Positions 1 to 9,304 of a stretch of DNA of 58,152 nucleotides are shown piece by piece. Under the pieces are notes generated by a model that was given only the letters and a program-made list of their open reading frames with translations, was not told the DNA's origin and did no database searches. The stretch's first letter is position 1. Every line of letters begins with the position of its first letter. The DNA lies in assembly GCA_001465015.1 (NCBI GenBank), contig LNEO01000352.1:1-58152 (forward strand). The letters run 5' to 3'. Made by a program: the position numbers and the translations under genes. The stretch is from Deltaproteobacteria bacterium Ga0077539 (GTDB lineage: Bacteria > Myxococcota_A > Polyangia > Polyangiales > Ga0077539).

Positions 1-2
1 TC

Positions 3-608
3 CAGCCTTCGTACGGGGACTGCGGCTCCCCAGCGCAGTGCTTCTGTCGGCCCTATCGTCAATCGTTCGAGACTCCTCAGCTCGCAACGTCGGGCAACGT
101 CGTGGGCGTGCTCGCCGGCGACATGATCGGAACGTCGCAGCTTCGAGTCACCCACGTGTTCGGAAATGCCTCGGGGCACGTCGTCGGCGAGATCATCGAG
201 ATCCGCGCGTTTCTCGGCGAGTCGGGGCCTCGGGCGTTGGTCGCGATCGACGAGCAAGGCCGTCAACCCATACCGGTTGGCGTCTACGACGCGGCGACGC
301 TGGGGTACGTCGCGATCGGAGTTCGAGCGGAAGGCGTGGGCACGTGTTCGTTCGTCCAGCAGTCCGTGCTCAGCACAACGACGATCGTCGAGGCCTGGTT
401 GAGTCCGAACTGCGAGGCGTACCTCGAGCGCGCCGCGCCGCGGAGCACTGAACGGTTCTGTACCAACTCCGGTGCGTGCGCGTGCAGGACGCCCGCAACG
501 GCGTCGCGCGACGCTCCCTCGCACGCGACTCTCTCGATCTTGCTCGCGCTCGTCGCGGCGCTCGTCGCGCGACGAGCGCGCCGTGTAAATCGAGCGCGTC
601 CGCGCTGA
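3..608 (+). CDS. Secreted/surface protein of unknown function, 5'-truncated, MYXO-CTERM-like tail
   Basis: The reading frame is open from the first bases of the window, so the true start lies upstream; 201 residues are visible. The body is not recognised. The end is informative: a short Cys motif (CACR) is followed by a hydrophobic stretch (about 16 residues, LSILLALVAALVA) and a terminal Arg cluster (RRARR). That order of Cys motif, transmembrane helix and basic tail is the layout of MYXO-CTERM surface-sorting tails of myxobacteria, in which the Cys region is thought to be processed and lipidated. The window-edge part also contains paired Cys residues. Assignment to MYXO-CTERM is by layout, not by a profile match. 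The protein probably sits at the cell surface. The stop TGA is at 606-608, 111 bases before the preferred start of the next gene. Confidence 0.6.
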   Translation, partial: QPSYGDCGSPAQCFCRPYRQSFETPQLATSGNVVGVLAGDMIGTSQLRVTHVFGNASGHVVGEIIEIRAFLGESGPRALVAIDEQGRQPIPVGVYDAATLGYVAIGVRAEGVGTCSFVQQSVLSTTTIVEAWLSPNCEAYLERAAPRSTERFCTNSGACACRTPATASRDAPSHATLSILLALVAALVARRARRVNRARPR

Positions 609-719
609 ACAGCGCGGTGCGGGTTGGTTCACCCCGTGCCAGCTACCCACGTCCTCCATCGGTCAGTCATTTCGCATTTCATTCGACGCTGGCTCCGTGA
701 TTGCACCGCTCTTCCCATC

Positions 720-2675
720 GTGCGCTCTCGTCCCGAAACACCGCGTGGCTCGCGTGATTCGCTGCCAACTCCGTTGCGCCGTTGGCAACGGCTCTGGCTC
801 GCGGCGCTCGCGCTCTCTTGCGCCGCGTGTCCGGACCGCGGCGTCGTCGCGCTCTCGCCGCCGGTCTCAGGCTGGCCCTCGGAGCCACGACACCTTCAAC
901 CGGACCTCACCAAACTCGATCTGCTCTTCGTCGTCGACAACTCGCGCTCGATGGCCGACGCGCAGCTGCGTCTGTTCGCGCAGATCGAATCGTTTGTGCG
1001 CGACCTGCGCTCGCCCCTGTGCGCCGACAGCGACGCCCTCTCGAACGGGCGCAACTGCGATTTCGTCAGCCGCGACGAGACGCTCGTCAGCCGCGGGTTC
1101 ACCGACATCCACGTCGGCGTCATCTCGACAGACCTGGGAACGCCGGGCTCGATGGTCCCCGGCTGCGACGACGCGTCGCGCGGCGATCACGGCCTGCTCA
1201 ACCCGATCCGCAACGGATTTGCGCAGCGAGCCCACCTCCCGTGGGCGCCGCGCAGGCCCGACGCGGTCACCGCGCCCGCAGGCTTTCGGCCGATGGCGTG
1301 CAACAACGACCCCGACCAGTTTCCGAGCTTCATCACGTTCTGCTCGAACGGCCCGAACACCGCGGACATGACCTGCGACGTTTCGGGGATGAACGCGTCG
1401 ACCCGCCACCCAGCGACGTTCTCGGACTGGTTCGTGTGCAACGCCGGTCTGTTCGTCAATGGCTGTGGCCTCGAACAGCCGCTCGAAGCAGCGTGGCGCG
1501 CGTTGATCTTTCACGACGCCTCGGATCGGACTGACAACAGCTCGCCCAACGCTGGCTTCCTCCGCGCCGACGCGCTGCACGCGATCATCGTGATCACCGA
1601 CGAAGAAGACGGCTCGGCGCGCAACTGCGACTACGACGAGGGCTTCTCTGCGACCCGCGGCGGAGCTGCTTGCGCGGACGCGAAGAGCGTCTACGCCCAG
1701 TCTTCCGCATCATGGTCACACGAATTCAACCTCGACCAGCGCTTCTATCGCTACGCGCCCGGCGGCCCGCAGGACCCGACGTGGTCGCTCGACCGCTATC
1801 TGGACCGTCGGTCTTCATCGAGCGCGCGTCGCTGGGAGCGCGACTTCGACTCGATCTCGCCGGGACACCCCGAGCGGCTCGTGTTTGCGGCGATCACTGG
1901 CGTTCCGCTGGCGACTGCGACGCGCGACGGGCGCACCGACTGGACCGCGTTGCTCGGCGCACCGTCGTCTCGCGGCCCTGACGACTACGACGGTCGCGAC
2001 TCGTCCGCGTCGATCGCTGGAGTCCAGCCGTCCAACGGTCCCTTCTCGATGCGCGCGGCCAACGTCGACCCAGCGTGCGAGCACGTCGTGCCCGCGTGTC
2101 GACTCGAAGGGTCGACGTACGACCCGGGCTCACCGTGCGCGAACGCGCAATCGATGGCCTTTCCCGCGCGAAGGATCGTCGAGCTGGCGCGTCGATTCGA
2201 CGAGCTCCCGCGGTGCAACGGCGCGCCGTGCCGCAACGGCCTCGTCTCTTCGATCTGCGCGCAGAGCTTCGCCCCAGCGTTCGACGCGCTCGCCCGGCGC
2301 CTTCGCGAGCGAGCCGTCACTGGGTGCCTCGCTCCTTCGGTCCCCATGCGAACCGCCCTCGACGGACGCCGATTCGTCGACTGTCAGCTCCTCGAGGCGC
2401 AGCCTGCGTCGGTGCAGGACTGCGACGCCGCGCGCGGCCGCGTGCTCCCTGCTTCACCCGAGGACCGACGATACGTCGACGAAAATGGCGTCGGGCGTCG
2501 TCAGTGCGTCGTCGTTCAGCGCGGGCGAATCGGAGGACTCACCGAAGACGGCCCGGGCTGGTCCTTCGCGCCAGCGCGCGAACCGTCCGCGTCGTGCGCC
2601 GGTCACATCCGCTTCGCGCCAGGAAGCACACCGCTTCCGTCGACCATCACGCGATTGGAGTGCGCTCGGCGCTAG
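720..2675 (+). CDS. VWA-domain lipoprotein
   Basis: Predicted exported lipoprotein of about 651 residues. A basic segment (PLRRWQRLW) precedes a hydrophobic stretch ending in two Cys residues (LSCAAC), a plausible though imperfect lipobox. Then comes a von Willebrand A-like domain: strand LDLLFVVDNS followed by RSM gives the MIDAS pattern DxSxS, and further on a second core strand reads HAIIVITDEEDGS. Long Cys-containing insertions follow, and the C-terminal third is Cys-rich. VWA lipoproteins of this layout are common in myxobacteria and usually act in protein-protein or metal-dependent adhesion; no partner is evident here. The start is uncertain: the frame is open from TTG 624, with candidates GTG 720 and TTG 774, and none has a good ribosome binding site. 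GTG 720 leaves a signal peptide of reasonable length. Confidence 0.75.
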   Translation: MRSRPETPRGSRDSLPTPLRRWQRLWLAALALSCAACPDRGVVALSPPVSGWPSEPRHLQPDLTKLDLLFVVDNSRSMADAQLRLFAQIESFVRDLRSPLCADSDALSNGRNCDFVSRDETLVSRGFTDIHVGVISTDLGTPGSMVPGCDDASRGDHGLLNPIRNGFAQRAHLPWAPRRPDAVTAPAGFRPMACNNDPDQFPSFITFCSNGPNTADMTCDVSGMNASTRHPATFSDWFVCNAGLFVNGCGLEQPLEAAWRALIFHDASDRTDNSSPNAGFLRADALHAIIVITDEEDGSARNCDYDEGFSATRGGAACADAKSVYAQSSASWSHEFNLDQRFYRYAPGGPQDPTWSLDRYLDRRSSSSARRWERDFDSISPGHPERLVFAAITGVPLATATRDGRTDWTALLGAPSSRGPDDYDGRDSSASIAGVQPSNGPFSMRAANVDPACEHVVPACRLEGSTYDPGSPCANAQSMAFPARRIVELARRFDELPRCNGAPCRNGLVSSICAQSFAPAFDALARRLRERAVTGCLAPSVPMRTALDGRRFVDCQLLEAQPASVQDCDAARGRVLPASPEDRRYVDENGVGRRQCVVVQRGRIGGLTEDGPGWSFAPAREPSASCAGHIRFAPGSTPLPSTITRLECARR

Positions 2676-2699
2676 CGCGGAGCCGAGGTTGGAAGAAGA

Positions 2700-3067
2700 C
2701 ACGCCACGAGCACACTCCTGGGAAATATCTCGAGAAACCCAGTCCGCGTGTCGCCAACCGAAGGCGGAGCCGCTCGAGCACGCGGGCAGCGGCACGGGCA
2801 ACAGGCGTCGCGCGAAGCGCTCTCCCTGCGGCTCGAGCCACGTCGCGACGCACTCATCGAGCCCGACGTCCCACGGAACGCCGACGAAGAGATAGCTTCC
2901 CGCGTCAGCGCGAGGACGGTGCTCTCGATGTCCCCGAGCAGGTCGATGTCCATCGTCGCGCGCACATGGCCGAGGATGTTCACTGCGAAGGCACCGCAGA
3001 TGGCATGCTCGACCCCTGCTGCGTCGATCGCCGCGACGATCGCGTCGAACTGCGAAACAAGGTCCAT
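2700..3067 (-). pseudogene. Nucleotidyltransferase (MNT/AbiEii-like) remnant, frameshifted
   Basis: Reading from ATG 3067, the minus strand encodes an N-terminal half typical of small nucleotidyltransferase-fold proteins: helix MDLVSQFDAIVAAIDAAG, core strand HAICGAFAVNILGH and the metal-binding acidic pair in RATMDIDLL. Near 2895 the plausible protein leaves this frame and continues in another (YLFVGVPWDVGLDEC), which then degrades into a low-complexity Arg-rich string up against the convergent VWA gene. No single frame gives a whole protein, so a frameshifted relic is the best reading. Intact relatives often pair with a small partner gene in toxin-antitoxin-like units. A second, separate relic of this fold lies at 13500. 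Confidence 0.6.
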
Positions 3068-3312
3068 CACGCTCGAACGTACCGGCGAGATTTCAGCGGT
3101 ACAAGTGCAGCGCTCGGGTTCGAGCTCGCGATGCTTCAGCGAGGCGAATGGACGGCCGATGGTTGCCCTCTGCGCGCTCATTGCCAACCGCCGATTGACA
3201 ATTCGGACGATCACGAAGCATGCTCACTGCAGACGCGATTCGTCGCTGGGGTGCAGGTTCTCTCGTGATGTTCGCGTTGTCTCAGGGAAACGACCACGAT
3301 AGGAGTCGAGAC

Positions 3313-3879
3313 ATGCAACGAGATGGGCTGAGGGACTCTCGGATCTTTGGGGGGGGCAGACGATTTGCTAGTCGACTGAGCTTGCCTCAGACTGCAGCGT
3401 TTTCGGCGCTGCTCTTCGGCGCGTGCCCGGGAGCGGGCGGCGGGGACGCGGGCGCGACAACGGATGTGCGTGACGTGAGCTACGCGTCGTGTGTCGACGA
3501 CGAGGCGCTCGACACCGAGTACGACAAGCAGCTGGGGATCGACTGCAACGCGGTGAGGCTCGAGATCGAGCGTCGCCGCTCGCCTGAAGAGAAGGACGAC
3601 ATCGCGTCCATGGCAGCGCTGATGCACAACAGCGTCCGACGCTGCTGCGTCAGTCGTTCGCGGCTCGTGGAGTTTATGCGTCCACCGCAGGGACACTGGA
3701 GTCGACTCACGCAGCAAGAGCAAACGGACACCGATCGGGTGCTCGGCGCATTGCTATGTGATCGGCTCACGCGTGAGATGAAGACGCGGCTCTATCTCGC
3801 ACAAAATCCACAGTGTCTCGCAGGCGAACCTCCTCCCGGAGGACCTTCGGACATCTTCGACGCGGGGGTGAGCCGATGA
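3313..3879 (+). CDS. Small secreted protein, probable lipoprotein, function unknown
   Basis: A 188-residue protein starting at ATG 3313, chosen because AGGAG stands 8 bases upstream (3301-3305) and the signal segment then follows: SLPQTAAFSALLFGAC ends in a Cys that could be lipidated. The mature part is charged and helical with scattered Cys residues (including an adjacent pair, RRCCVS), and it ends in a Pro/Gly-rich tail. I do not recognise a family. Its stop TGA overlaps the start ATG of the metalloprotease gene (ATGA), so the two are probably co-translated. It may act as a chaperone, inhibitor or cofactor for that protease, but this is inferred only from position. Confidence 0.7.
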   Translation: MQRDGLRDSRIFGGGRRFASRLSLPQTAAFSALLFGACPGAGGGDAGATTDVRDVSYASCVDDEALDTEYDKQLGIDCNAVRLEIERRRSPEEKDDIASMAALMHNSVRRCCVSRSRLVEFMRPPQGHWSRLTQQEQTDTDRVLGALLCDRLTREMKTRLYLAQNPQCLAGEPPPGGPSDIFDAGVSR

Positions 3880-6800
3880 ATGCGCCTGGGTCTCGCAGTG
3901 GGCGTGCTCGGGCGTTTCGAAGGGCCAACGCGATCTTCGTCGTCGCGTTGGCTTGCGCCGTCGCGCTCGTGCTGTCGGTTCGCCCGGCTGGGGCTTTTCC
4001 CGCTCGTCTCGTTCACGATCGATCGTGGGCGGTGTCTGCGCCGTGGGTCACGTTTTCCGTCAACGCCGCTCCTGCGTCGAGCGCAACGGTTCGGATCGAG
4101 GCTATCAATACCTCAGCGATCTGCACGGATCCGGCGGGACGCGACGTGTGCTCCGGTGCTGGCACTGGTTCCTTCGATGTTCTCGTGCATGCGTTCGCGC
4201 GCAGCACCGGAAAGCCTGTTTCGTTTCCGCTTCGGTGCATTCCTCCGCTGCGGAGATGCAGCACGACCGTAGATCTGAGCAGCGGCGAGTACGCGTTGTT
4301 CACGCATGGAGGTCCAACGGCGCGAGGAGTTCTCGGCGTGACCGTAAGCGCGACGCTCCAGGCCACGGGTCGCGTCCTCGCGTCTCGCGCGACGATGGTG
4401 TCCGACAACATCGTGCTCGACGTGAGCGGCGCACCATCGAGCGGATTCGATGTGCACAGCGTGCTCGTCCACGATGGACCCGAGGAGGTCGAAGTCGACA
4501 CAGGACTCCCGCTCGCAGGAACGAGAGAAGGCAACATCGACAACGATTGGTTGGGCGTCGACGCCACCGAAGCGTGGCTCCTCGACGAACAGTTTCGCGT
4601 GCTCGACGCGGACCTCGCCATGCGTGGAGTCGGTCCAGCCGCGCAGTTGCTCGGCGCGCAGACCCGCAACGGAACGGCAGTGCACTATGTGCTGGTGCGC
4701 CCGTTCGCGATGCCGCCGTTCGCCGTCGGTCCCGCAGGGGCCTCGACCTTGTTGGCGCGAGACAACTCGAAGTACCCGTTTGCGCCCGGCGCCGGTCGCA
4801 TGCGCGTAATCCTCGACGTACGTGGAGACACGGACGGAGACGGGCTAGGAGACCGACTCGAAGCCGAGCTCGGGCTGTGCGATGGAGTGAACGCAACCGG
4901 CATCGGGCCAGACGACCGCCGCGTCGCGTGCATGCTCGCCAGCGAGGTGTTGGCCGCCGTCGATCGCTGGCGCAGGCCACGAATTCAAATGCTAGCGATG
5001 AGCGATCCGCGCGACACCGACGGCGACGGAATCTCCGATGCCGCCGAGGTGCTCGGTACGAACGTGGTCGAGGCGCGACTGCCTCGGCTCGATGGAGGAC
5101 GGCCCGGCGACGTGCCGTTCGAGCGGCTCACGGATGCGTCGCAGACGTTTCCTCTGTGGGGCTTCGATCCGAGACACAAGGACATCTTGATCGAGATGGA
5201 TCGAAGCGCAGAGGGAGCTGGATGCACGGTGGCGAGCGACAGTTGTCCTCCCAATCGCGAGGCATACGAGGGCGCACCCGCAGTGATCGCTCTGGAGCTC
5301 GAGTCGTTGTGGAGCTGGCGCCGCGCGTGGGCGATCCTCCCAGCGACGAGCGTGATGAACCCCGACGGGCGGCCCGGCATCGAGCTTCATTTCGACATTC
5401 GTTTTCCTCGCATCGCGACACGGGGCCATCGCACGGGGCCGCAGTTCGTACCAACGGATCGGATGGGGCGCGCGTTTACGCGCGCTGGCTTCTTGATCTA
5501 TCAGCCGTTCGGGTCGGAGGGGCAATGCTCTTGCAGCCCCGCTTTCACGAGTCCAGATCCGAGGCACGGCGGACTTCAACGCTACTGGGTCGCGATTCCT
5601 GGCGGGGCGACAAGCTGCAACGCGGAGATCATTGGAACCCACTTCAACGCGCAGACCGTAGGCAGCCACGAGTTCGGGCACGTGATGGGCATCGATCATG
5701 GCGGCCCGTTTCCCTCATGTCTCTCGAATCCCTTTGCTCCATCGATTCGTTCGACGGACACCGGGCTCGAAGACAAGACGGTCTATCCCAGCCTGATGAA
5801 CTACGCGTACGACTACGAGGTCGCGTTTCTGTCGTATGCGCCGCGGTTTCGAGGGCAGGTGTTTTCGACGGGCTACTTCGCGAACACCCCGCTGCCGCGC
5901 CGCGTCTGGCGCGGCACGCAGAACATCTTCGGGTGGCCCGAACGAGACACGCTCGGCGGCGATTCGACGTCGTTTATAGGACTGTGGCAGCGCATTGGGT
6001 CCGACGCGTATCCCTATCAAGATTCGTGCACGGATTCACTGACGTGCACGACGGTCGACTTCGACCGCGACAGGACGATCACGAGCAATGTGATTCCCAA
6101 CGCGGAGCCCAGTCAGGCGGTTCAAGCCGCCGGGACGTATCCCGCAGGTGTCTACGGCCAGGTGTGCGACAGCACGGGTCGTGTTCTTGGCCGCAACGGA
6201 ATCTGCTGCCCGATTGGTACCCGCCTCAACATTCGCGGCGAGTGCGAACTGCCGCTCGGTTCGGGGTTGGCCGCGAGATTTCCCCCGACCAGCGGCTCAG
6301 CCGGCACGTTGTTCAACGTCGCGAGGCAGGGGCCGTTTCTTGCGCGGCCCACGGTCGGGCTCGCACGCCGCATGTACGCGCTGGTGCAGGCCGACCTTTC
6401 GGCGACGGACACGACGGGCAATCCCGAGCGTAACTTCACGGGCGAAGGCAAGGTTCGGTGGCAGGCGATGGACCGCATCGATCCGCGAGCAGATCCGCTG
6501 GATCCATCTCGGTTCGAGGCGCGATCGTGCTCGAGTGACTTTCACGACTGCGCCCGCCCCGACGCGAGCCGCGCAGAGCGCGGTGACTTCATCGTCGACG
6601 GAGCTCCATGGCGCTTGGACGGCCCTGGGATCATCGAGGCAGCGACGCTCGCTGCACCCACGGGAGGCGTCGAAACAATCTTCGCCGCGACGGCGAGTCG
6701 AACGCGGCTCTTCTGCTCCAACGCTCGTCGCATCGAGTCCGAGTGCCCTTGGGGCGCTCCACGGTTTGCGATCGGCACGAGCGATCAGCTCGAGCGCGCA

Positions 6801-8033
6801 GGAGGATCGTTTCGAAGCGTGACCATTCCAGGCGCACCTGCACGCGTGGCGGGCGTCGCGATCGCCCCGTGGTCGACAGTCGATCGATCGGCGAGCCGGT
6901 TCTTCGTCGCTATGCGCGACGCGGACGACAACACGTTGTGGTGGACGAGCTGCGATGCAGCAGGCGTGTGCGCAGCGGCGCGGCAGCTTCAATCGGCGGG
7001 ACTCACCGTGCAGAGCCGGACCCCAATCGCGTTGGCAGTCCAGGACAGCAGTGGCGTCCGAAGGCTGGCGTTGGTTGCTACAGCGCTTGTCGCAACAGCT
7101 CCAGTGCTCGCGCTGAACGAGATCGAGCCGGGCGGAGGGGGAGATGTTGTCGTTTCAGCCGCTCGACGCATCCAGGATTCGCTTGCAACCAGTGAGGTTC
7201 CGCTGGCTCGCGAGAGCGCGCTCAGCATCGCGTTCACGCGCGTCGGTAACCTCGTTGTCGGATTCGAGGCCGGTACGTCGCTGTATCAGGCCCTGGGCAG
7301 CACGCTCGCAGACCCCTTCAGGCCCGGAGCCATTCGTCTCGCGTGGGGGATGAAGGAATACAACACGTCGAAGCCGATGGTGCGGGGAGCGACAGCGTGG
7401 CCCCTGGACGAGCGGCAGGGCGCGTTCTTCGTGACCCCCGGCACGACGTTCGCTTTGTTTCGCGATGATCGCCCGGCCATCGAATCGGTTGGCGTTCATC
7501 CTGTGACCGGCGAGCGGATCGAATCGTACGACGAAGCGTTCGCGAACGTCGTTCGCGCGTGGGCCGCTGGCGCTCGCGGGCAGGGCAACAGCCAACGGTT
7601 CGTCGGGCGCGCCGAAGGGTCGCACCTCGAGCGCCGCTTCGACTACGACGACGTCCACACGCTCGCGTACACAACGTGCCAAACGATCGAAAACGGAAGC
7701 CGCGGCCTCCGCGGCGCGGGACTGTCGCAGCGCTCTGCGAGGCTCGGCAACAACTCGCGCTTGCTCTGCCCCGGAGCGCAGGCGTGGCCCGAGCCCCCGT
7801 GGAACCGAATCATGTCCGAGATCGTCGTGCGCCCGGACGGAATCGAGCGCAACGAGTTCGTGCGCGCGATCGCAGAGCTCGTCACGAGCCCGAGCTGGTA
7901 CGGCGGCGCTCCGAGGGATCCCGAGCTGCTGCCAGCGATCAACGCGAGGCCCGCGCCCATTCCGCAATGCAGCGCCAGCGACCCCGAGAGCGCGTGGCAG
8001 CACTACTACCAGCAACAAGGAGAGATGCCATGA
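3876..8033 (+). CDS. Large secreted metzincin-like zinc metalloprotease with calcium-binding DxDGDG repeats
   Basis: A 1385-residue exported protein. ATG 3876 overlaps the previous stop and gives a Sec signal peptide: basic start, hydrophobic core at about residues 20-36, and AGA cleavage site near 39. Two DTDGDG(L/I)xD motifs at residues 318 and 380 match thrombospondin type 3-like calcium loops. The zinc signature HEFGHVMGIDH at residues 598-608 is HExxHxxGxxH, with Glu599 as general base and His598, His602 and His608 as ligands. A candidate Met-turn (SLMNYAY, Met641) lies 33 residues later, so the metzincin fold is likely. The remaining 700 residues lack a recognised domain; short strands and paired Cys suggest beta-propeller-like or adhesive modules (inferred). 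Pro-region cleavage is not evident. The gene is flanked by lipoprotein genes with ATGA overlaps on both sides. The target substrate is unknown. Confidence 0.85.
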   Translation: MNAPGSRSGRARAFRRANAIFVVALACAVALVLSVRPAGAFPARLVHDRSWAVSAPWVTFSVNAAPASSATVRIEAINTSAICTDPAGRDVCSGAGTGSFDVLVHAFARSTGKPVSFPLRCIPPLRRCSTTVDLSSGEYALFTHGGPTARGVLGVTVSATLQATGRVLASRATMVSDNIVLDVSGAPSSGFDVHSVLVHDGPEEVEVDTGLPLAGTREGNIDNDWLGVDATEAWLLDEQFRVLDADLAMRGVGPAAQLLGAQTRNGTAVHYVLVRPFAMPPFAVGPAGASTLLARDNSKYPFAPGAGRMRVILDVRGDTDGDGLGDRLEAELGLCDGVNATGIGPDDRRVACMLASEVLAAVDRWRRPRIQMLAMSDPRDTDGDGISDAAEVLGTNVVEARLPRLDGGRPGDVPFERLTDASQTFPLWGFDPRHKDILIEMDRSAEGAGCTVASDSCPPNREAYEGAPAVIALELESLWSWRRAWAILPATSVMNPDGRPGIELHFDIRFPRIATRGHRTGPQFVPTDRMGRAFTRAGFLIYQPFGSEGQCSCSPAFTSPDPRHGGLQRYWVAIPGGATSCNAEIIGTHFNAQTVGSHEFGHVMGIDHGGPFPSCLSNPFAPSIRSTDTGLEDKTVYPSLMNYAYDYEVAFLSYAPRFRGQVFSTGYFANTPLPRRVWRGTQNIFGWPERDTLGGDSTSFIGLWQRIGSDAYPYQDSCTDSLTCTTVDFDRDRTITSNVIPNAEPSQAVQAAGTYPAGVYGQVCDSTGRVLGRNGICCPIGTRLNIRGECELPLGSGLAARFPPTSGSAGTLFNVARQGPFLARPTVGLARRMYALVQADLSATDTTGNPERNFTGEGKVRWQAMDRIDPRADPLDPSRFEARSCSSDFHDCARPDASRAERGDFIVDGAPWRLDGPGIIEAATLAAPTGGVETIFAATASRTRLFCSNARRIESECPWGAPRFAIGTSDQLERAGGSFRSVTIPGAPARVAGVAIAPWSTVDRSASRFFVAMRDADDNTLWWTSCDAAGVCAAARQLQSAGLTVQSRTPIALAVQDSSGVRRLALVATALVATAPVLALNEIEPGGGGDVVVSAARRIQDSLATSEVPLARESALSIAFTRVGNLVVGFEAGTSLYQALGSTLADPFRPGAIRLAWGMKEYNTSKPMVRGATAWPLDERQGAFFVTPGTTFALFRDDRPAIESVGVHPVTGERIESYDEAFANVVRAWAAGARGQGNSQRFVGRAEGSHLERRFDYDDVHTLAYTTCQTIENGSRGLRGAGLSQRSARLGNNSRLLCPGAQAWPEPPWNRIMSEIVVRPDGIERNEFVRAIAELVTSPSWYGGAPRDPELLPAINARPAPIPQCSASDPESAWQHYYQQQGEMP

Positions 8034-9238
8034 AGCGCGGATGGTTGGTGTTCCTCGCTCTGCATGGCTACGGCTGCGGTGTCGTCGTCACACCGGACGC
8101 AGCACCGGACGCCCGCGCTGATGTCGTCGAGGCTTCACTCGACACGTCGATCGACGCGTTCGACGCGAGCGACGTTTCATCATCGGGCGATGCATTCCTC
8201 GATCCGATCGTTCTGCCCGATGTGCCAGCGGATCGGCCTCGAGACGTGCCGACGGACACACCCGCAGACTCCGACGCATCGGATGCTTCCTGTGCGCCTC
8301 CGCCGGACCCGCGGCCAGCGACGTCGCTGCGCAGTTGTACGGGTGCCGACGGCGCCCCGCTCGAACACTGCCGCGAGGTGTGGGTCTGCGGCGGCGCGAT
8401 GACGATGGGCTCGACGAGCGCGTGGAGATACAGCACGCCAACCGGCCGACAAACGGCACCGTGCGACGTCGCGACGGTCCACGTTCACGCAGGCTACATC
8501 GACGCGTACGAAGTGAGCGTCGCCCGCTTTCGCGCCTGGGTCCGCGCCGGAATGCCCCAACCCCCTGGAGGAACGAGGCTCTGGTTCGGCTTCGACCGGT
8601 GGCCGGTGCGCATGATCCTTCGACTTCCCACCGACAGCTGTAACGTGTTTACCGGGGAGTGCACGCGCCCCGATCCTGATCGTTGTGCCTACCGGGATGC
8701 GCCCGGCGAGAATGACAGTCTTCCGGTCAATTGCACGGAGTACGGGGCGCAAGAGGCCTTCTGCTGGTGGGAAGGCAAGCACCTCGTGACCGAAGCGATG
8801 TGGGAGTTCGTCGCGAGAAACGGAGGGCGCACAGCATTGCCGTTCTCCGATCGCATCAGCGGATCGACGTTCGATCACTGCTTGTTCGGGGACGTTGCGC
8901 GTTGCCCACGAACAAGGGGGCTCCCGCACGCCATCGACGCTCACCCCATGGGTCAGTCTGTTGATCCCGCAGGCGTGTTTGGATTGTGGGGTGGGGTCTC
9001 TGAAACTGTGTTCACGACCAACCGTCTCCGCCCCAACGGCTGCATCGACCCAGGGCGTCCCGAAGGAGAGAGCGTCTATCCTGCTGGTGCCGCTCGCGGT
9101 CGACACTTCGAACAAACCGGTCCCGAAGCCGACACCTTTGATCACGCAGCGACTTGGACGAATAGTGGTCTCGGAAACAACGACCCATCGCAAGGCTTCC
9201 GCTGCGCGCGGTGGGTTCCCGAACCGACGTTTCCGTAG
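8030..9238 (+). CDS. Lipoprotein with formylglycine-generating-enzyme-type (FGE-sulfatase) domain
   Basis: A 402-residue protein. ATG 8030 overlaps the protease stop, and AAGGAG at 8017-8022 serves as ribosome binding site. The N-terminus (MKRGWLVFLALHGYGCG) is a lipoprotein-like signal, followed by an Asp/Val/Ser-rich stem of about 75 residues. From about residue 110 onward it resembles the SUMF1/FGE family: GAMTMGS at the entry, a tyrosine-rich segment around DAYEVSVARFRAW, FCWWEGKHLVTEAMWEFVARNGG, FGLWGGVSE, and the closing GFRCARW. The catalytic Cys arrangement of true FGE cannot be confirmed. Many bacterial members of this fold are non-catalytic binding or structural modules, so maturation of a sulfatase should not be assumed. 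Co-location with the metalloprotease suggests a shared extracellular job. Confidence 0.8.
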   Translation: MKRGWLVFLALHGYGCGVVVTPDAAPDARADVVEASLDTSIDAFDASDVSSSGDAFLDPIVLPDVPADRPRDVPTDTPADSDASDASCAPPPDPRPATSLRSCTGADGAPLEHCREVWVCGGAMTMGSTSAWRYSTPTGRQTAPCDVATVHVHAGYIDAYEVSVARFRAWVRAGMPQPPGGTRLWFGFDRWPVRMILRLPTDSCNVFTGECTRPDPDRCAYRDAPGENDSLPVNCTEYGAQEAFCWWEGKHLVTEAMWEFVARNGGRTALPFSDRISGSTFDHCLFGDVARCPRTRGLPHAIDAHPMGQSVDPAGVFGLWGGVSETVFTTNRLRPNGCIDPGRPEGESVYPAGAARGRHFEQTGPEADTFDHAATWTNSGLGNNDPSQGFRCARWVPEPTFP

Positions 9239-9255
9239 CGCTCGCTTCGGCCAAT

Positions 9256-9286
9256 TTGCCGTCCTCTCGGCAAACTTGCCGTCCTC
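9256..9286. repeat. Pair of short direct repeats between convergent genes
   Basis: TTGCCGTCCTC occurs at 9256-9266 and again at 9276-9286, 20 bases apart start to start, in the 66-base gap between the FGE-domain lipoprotein gene and the convergent spermidine-synthase gene. No hairpin followed by a T-run is visible, so I do not call a terminator. Confidence 0.5.
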
Positions 9287-9304
9287 CCCCATTCGCCTCG
9301 ACGC

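Noticed and set aside
9239..9304. Intrinsic terminator between convergent genes
   Set aside because: No stable hairpin followed by a T-run could be found; only the short direct repeats are real.
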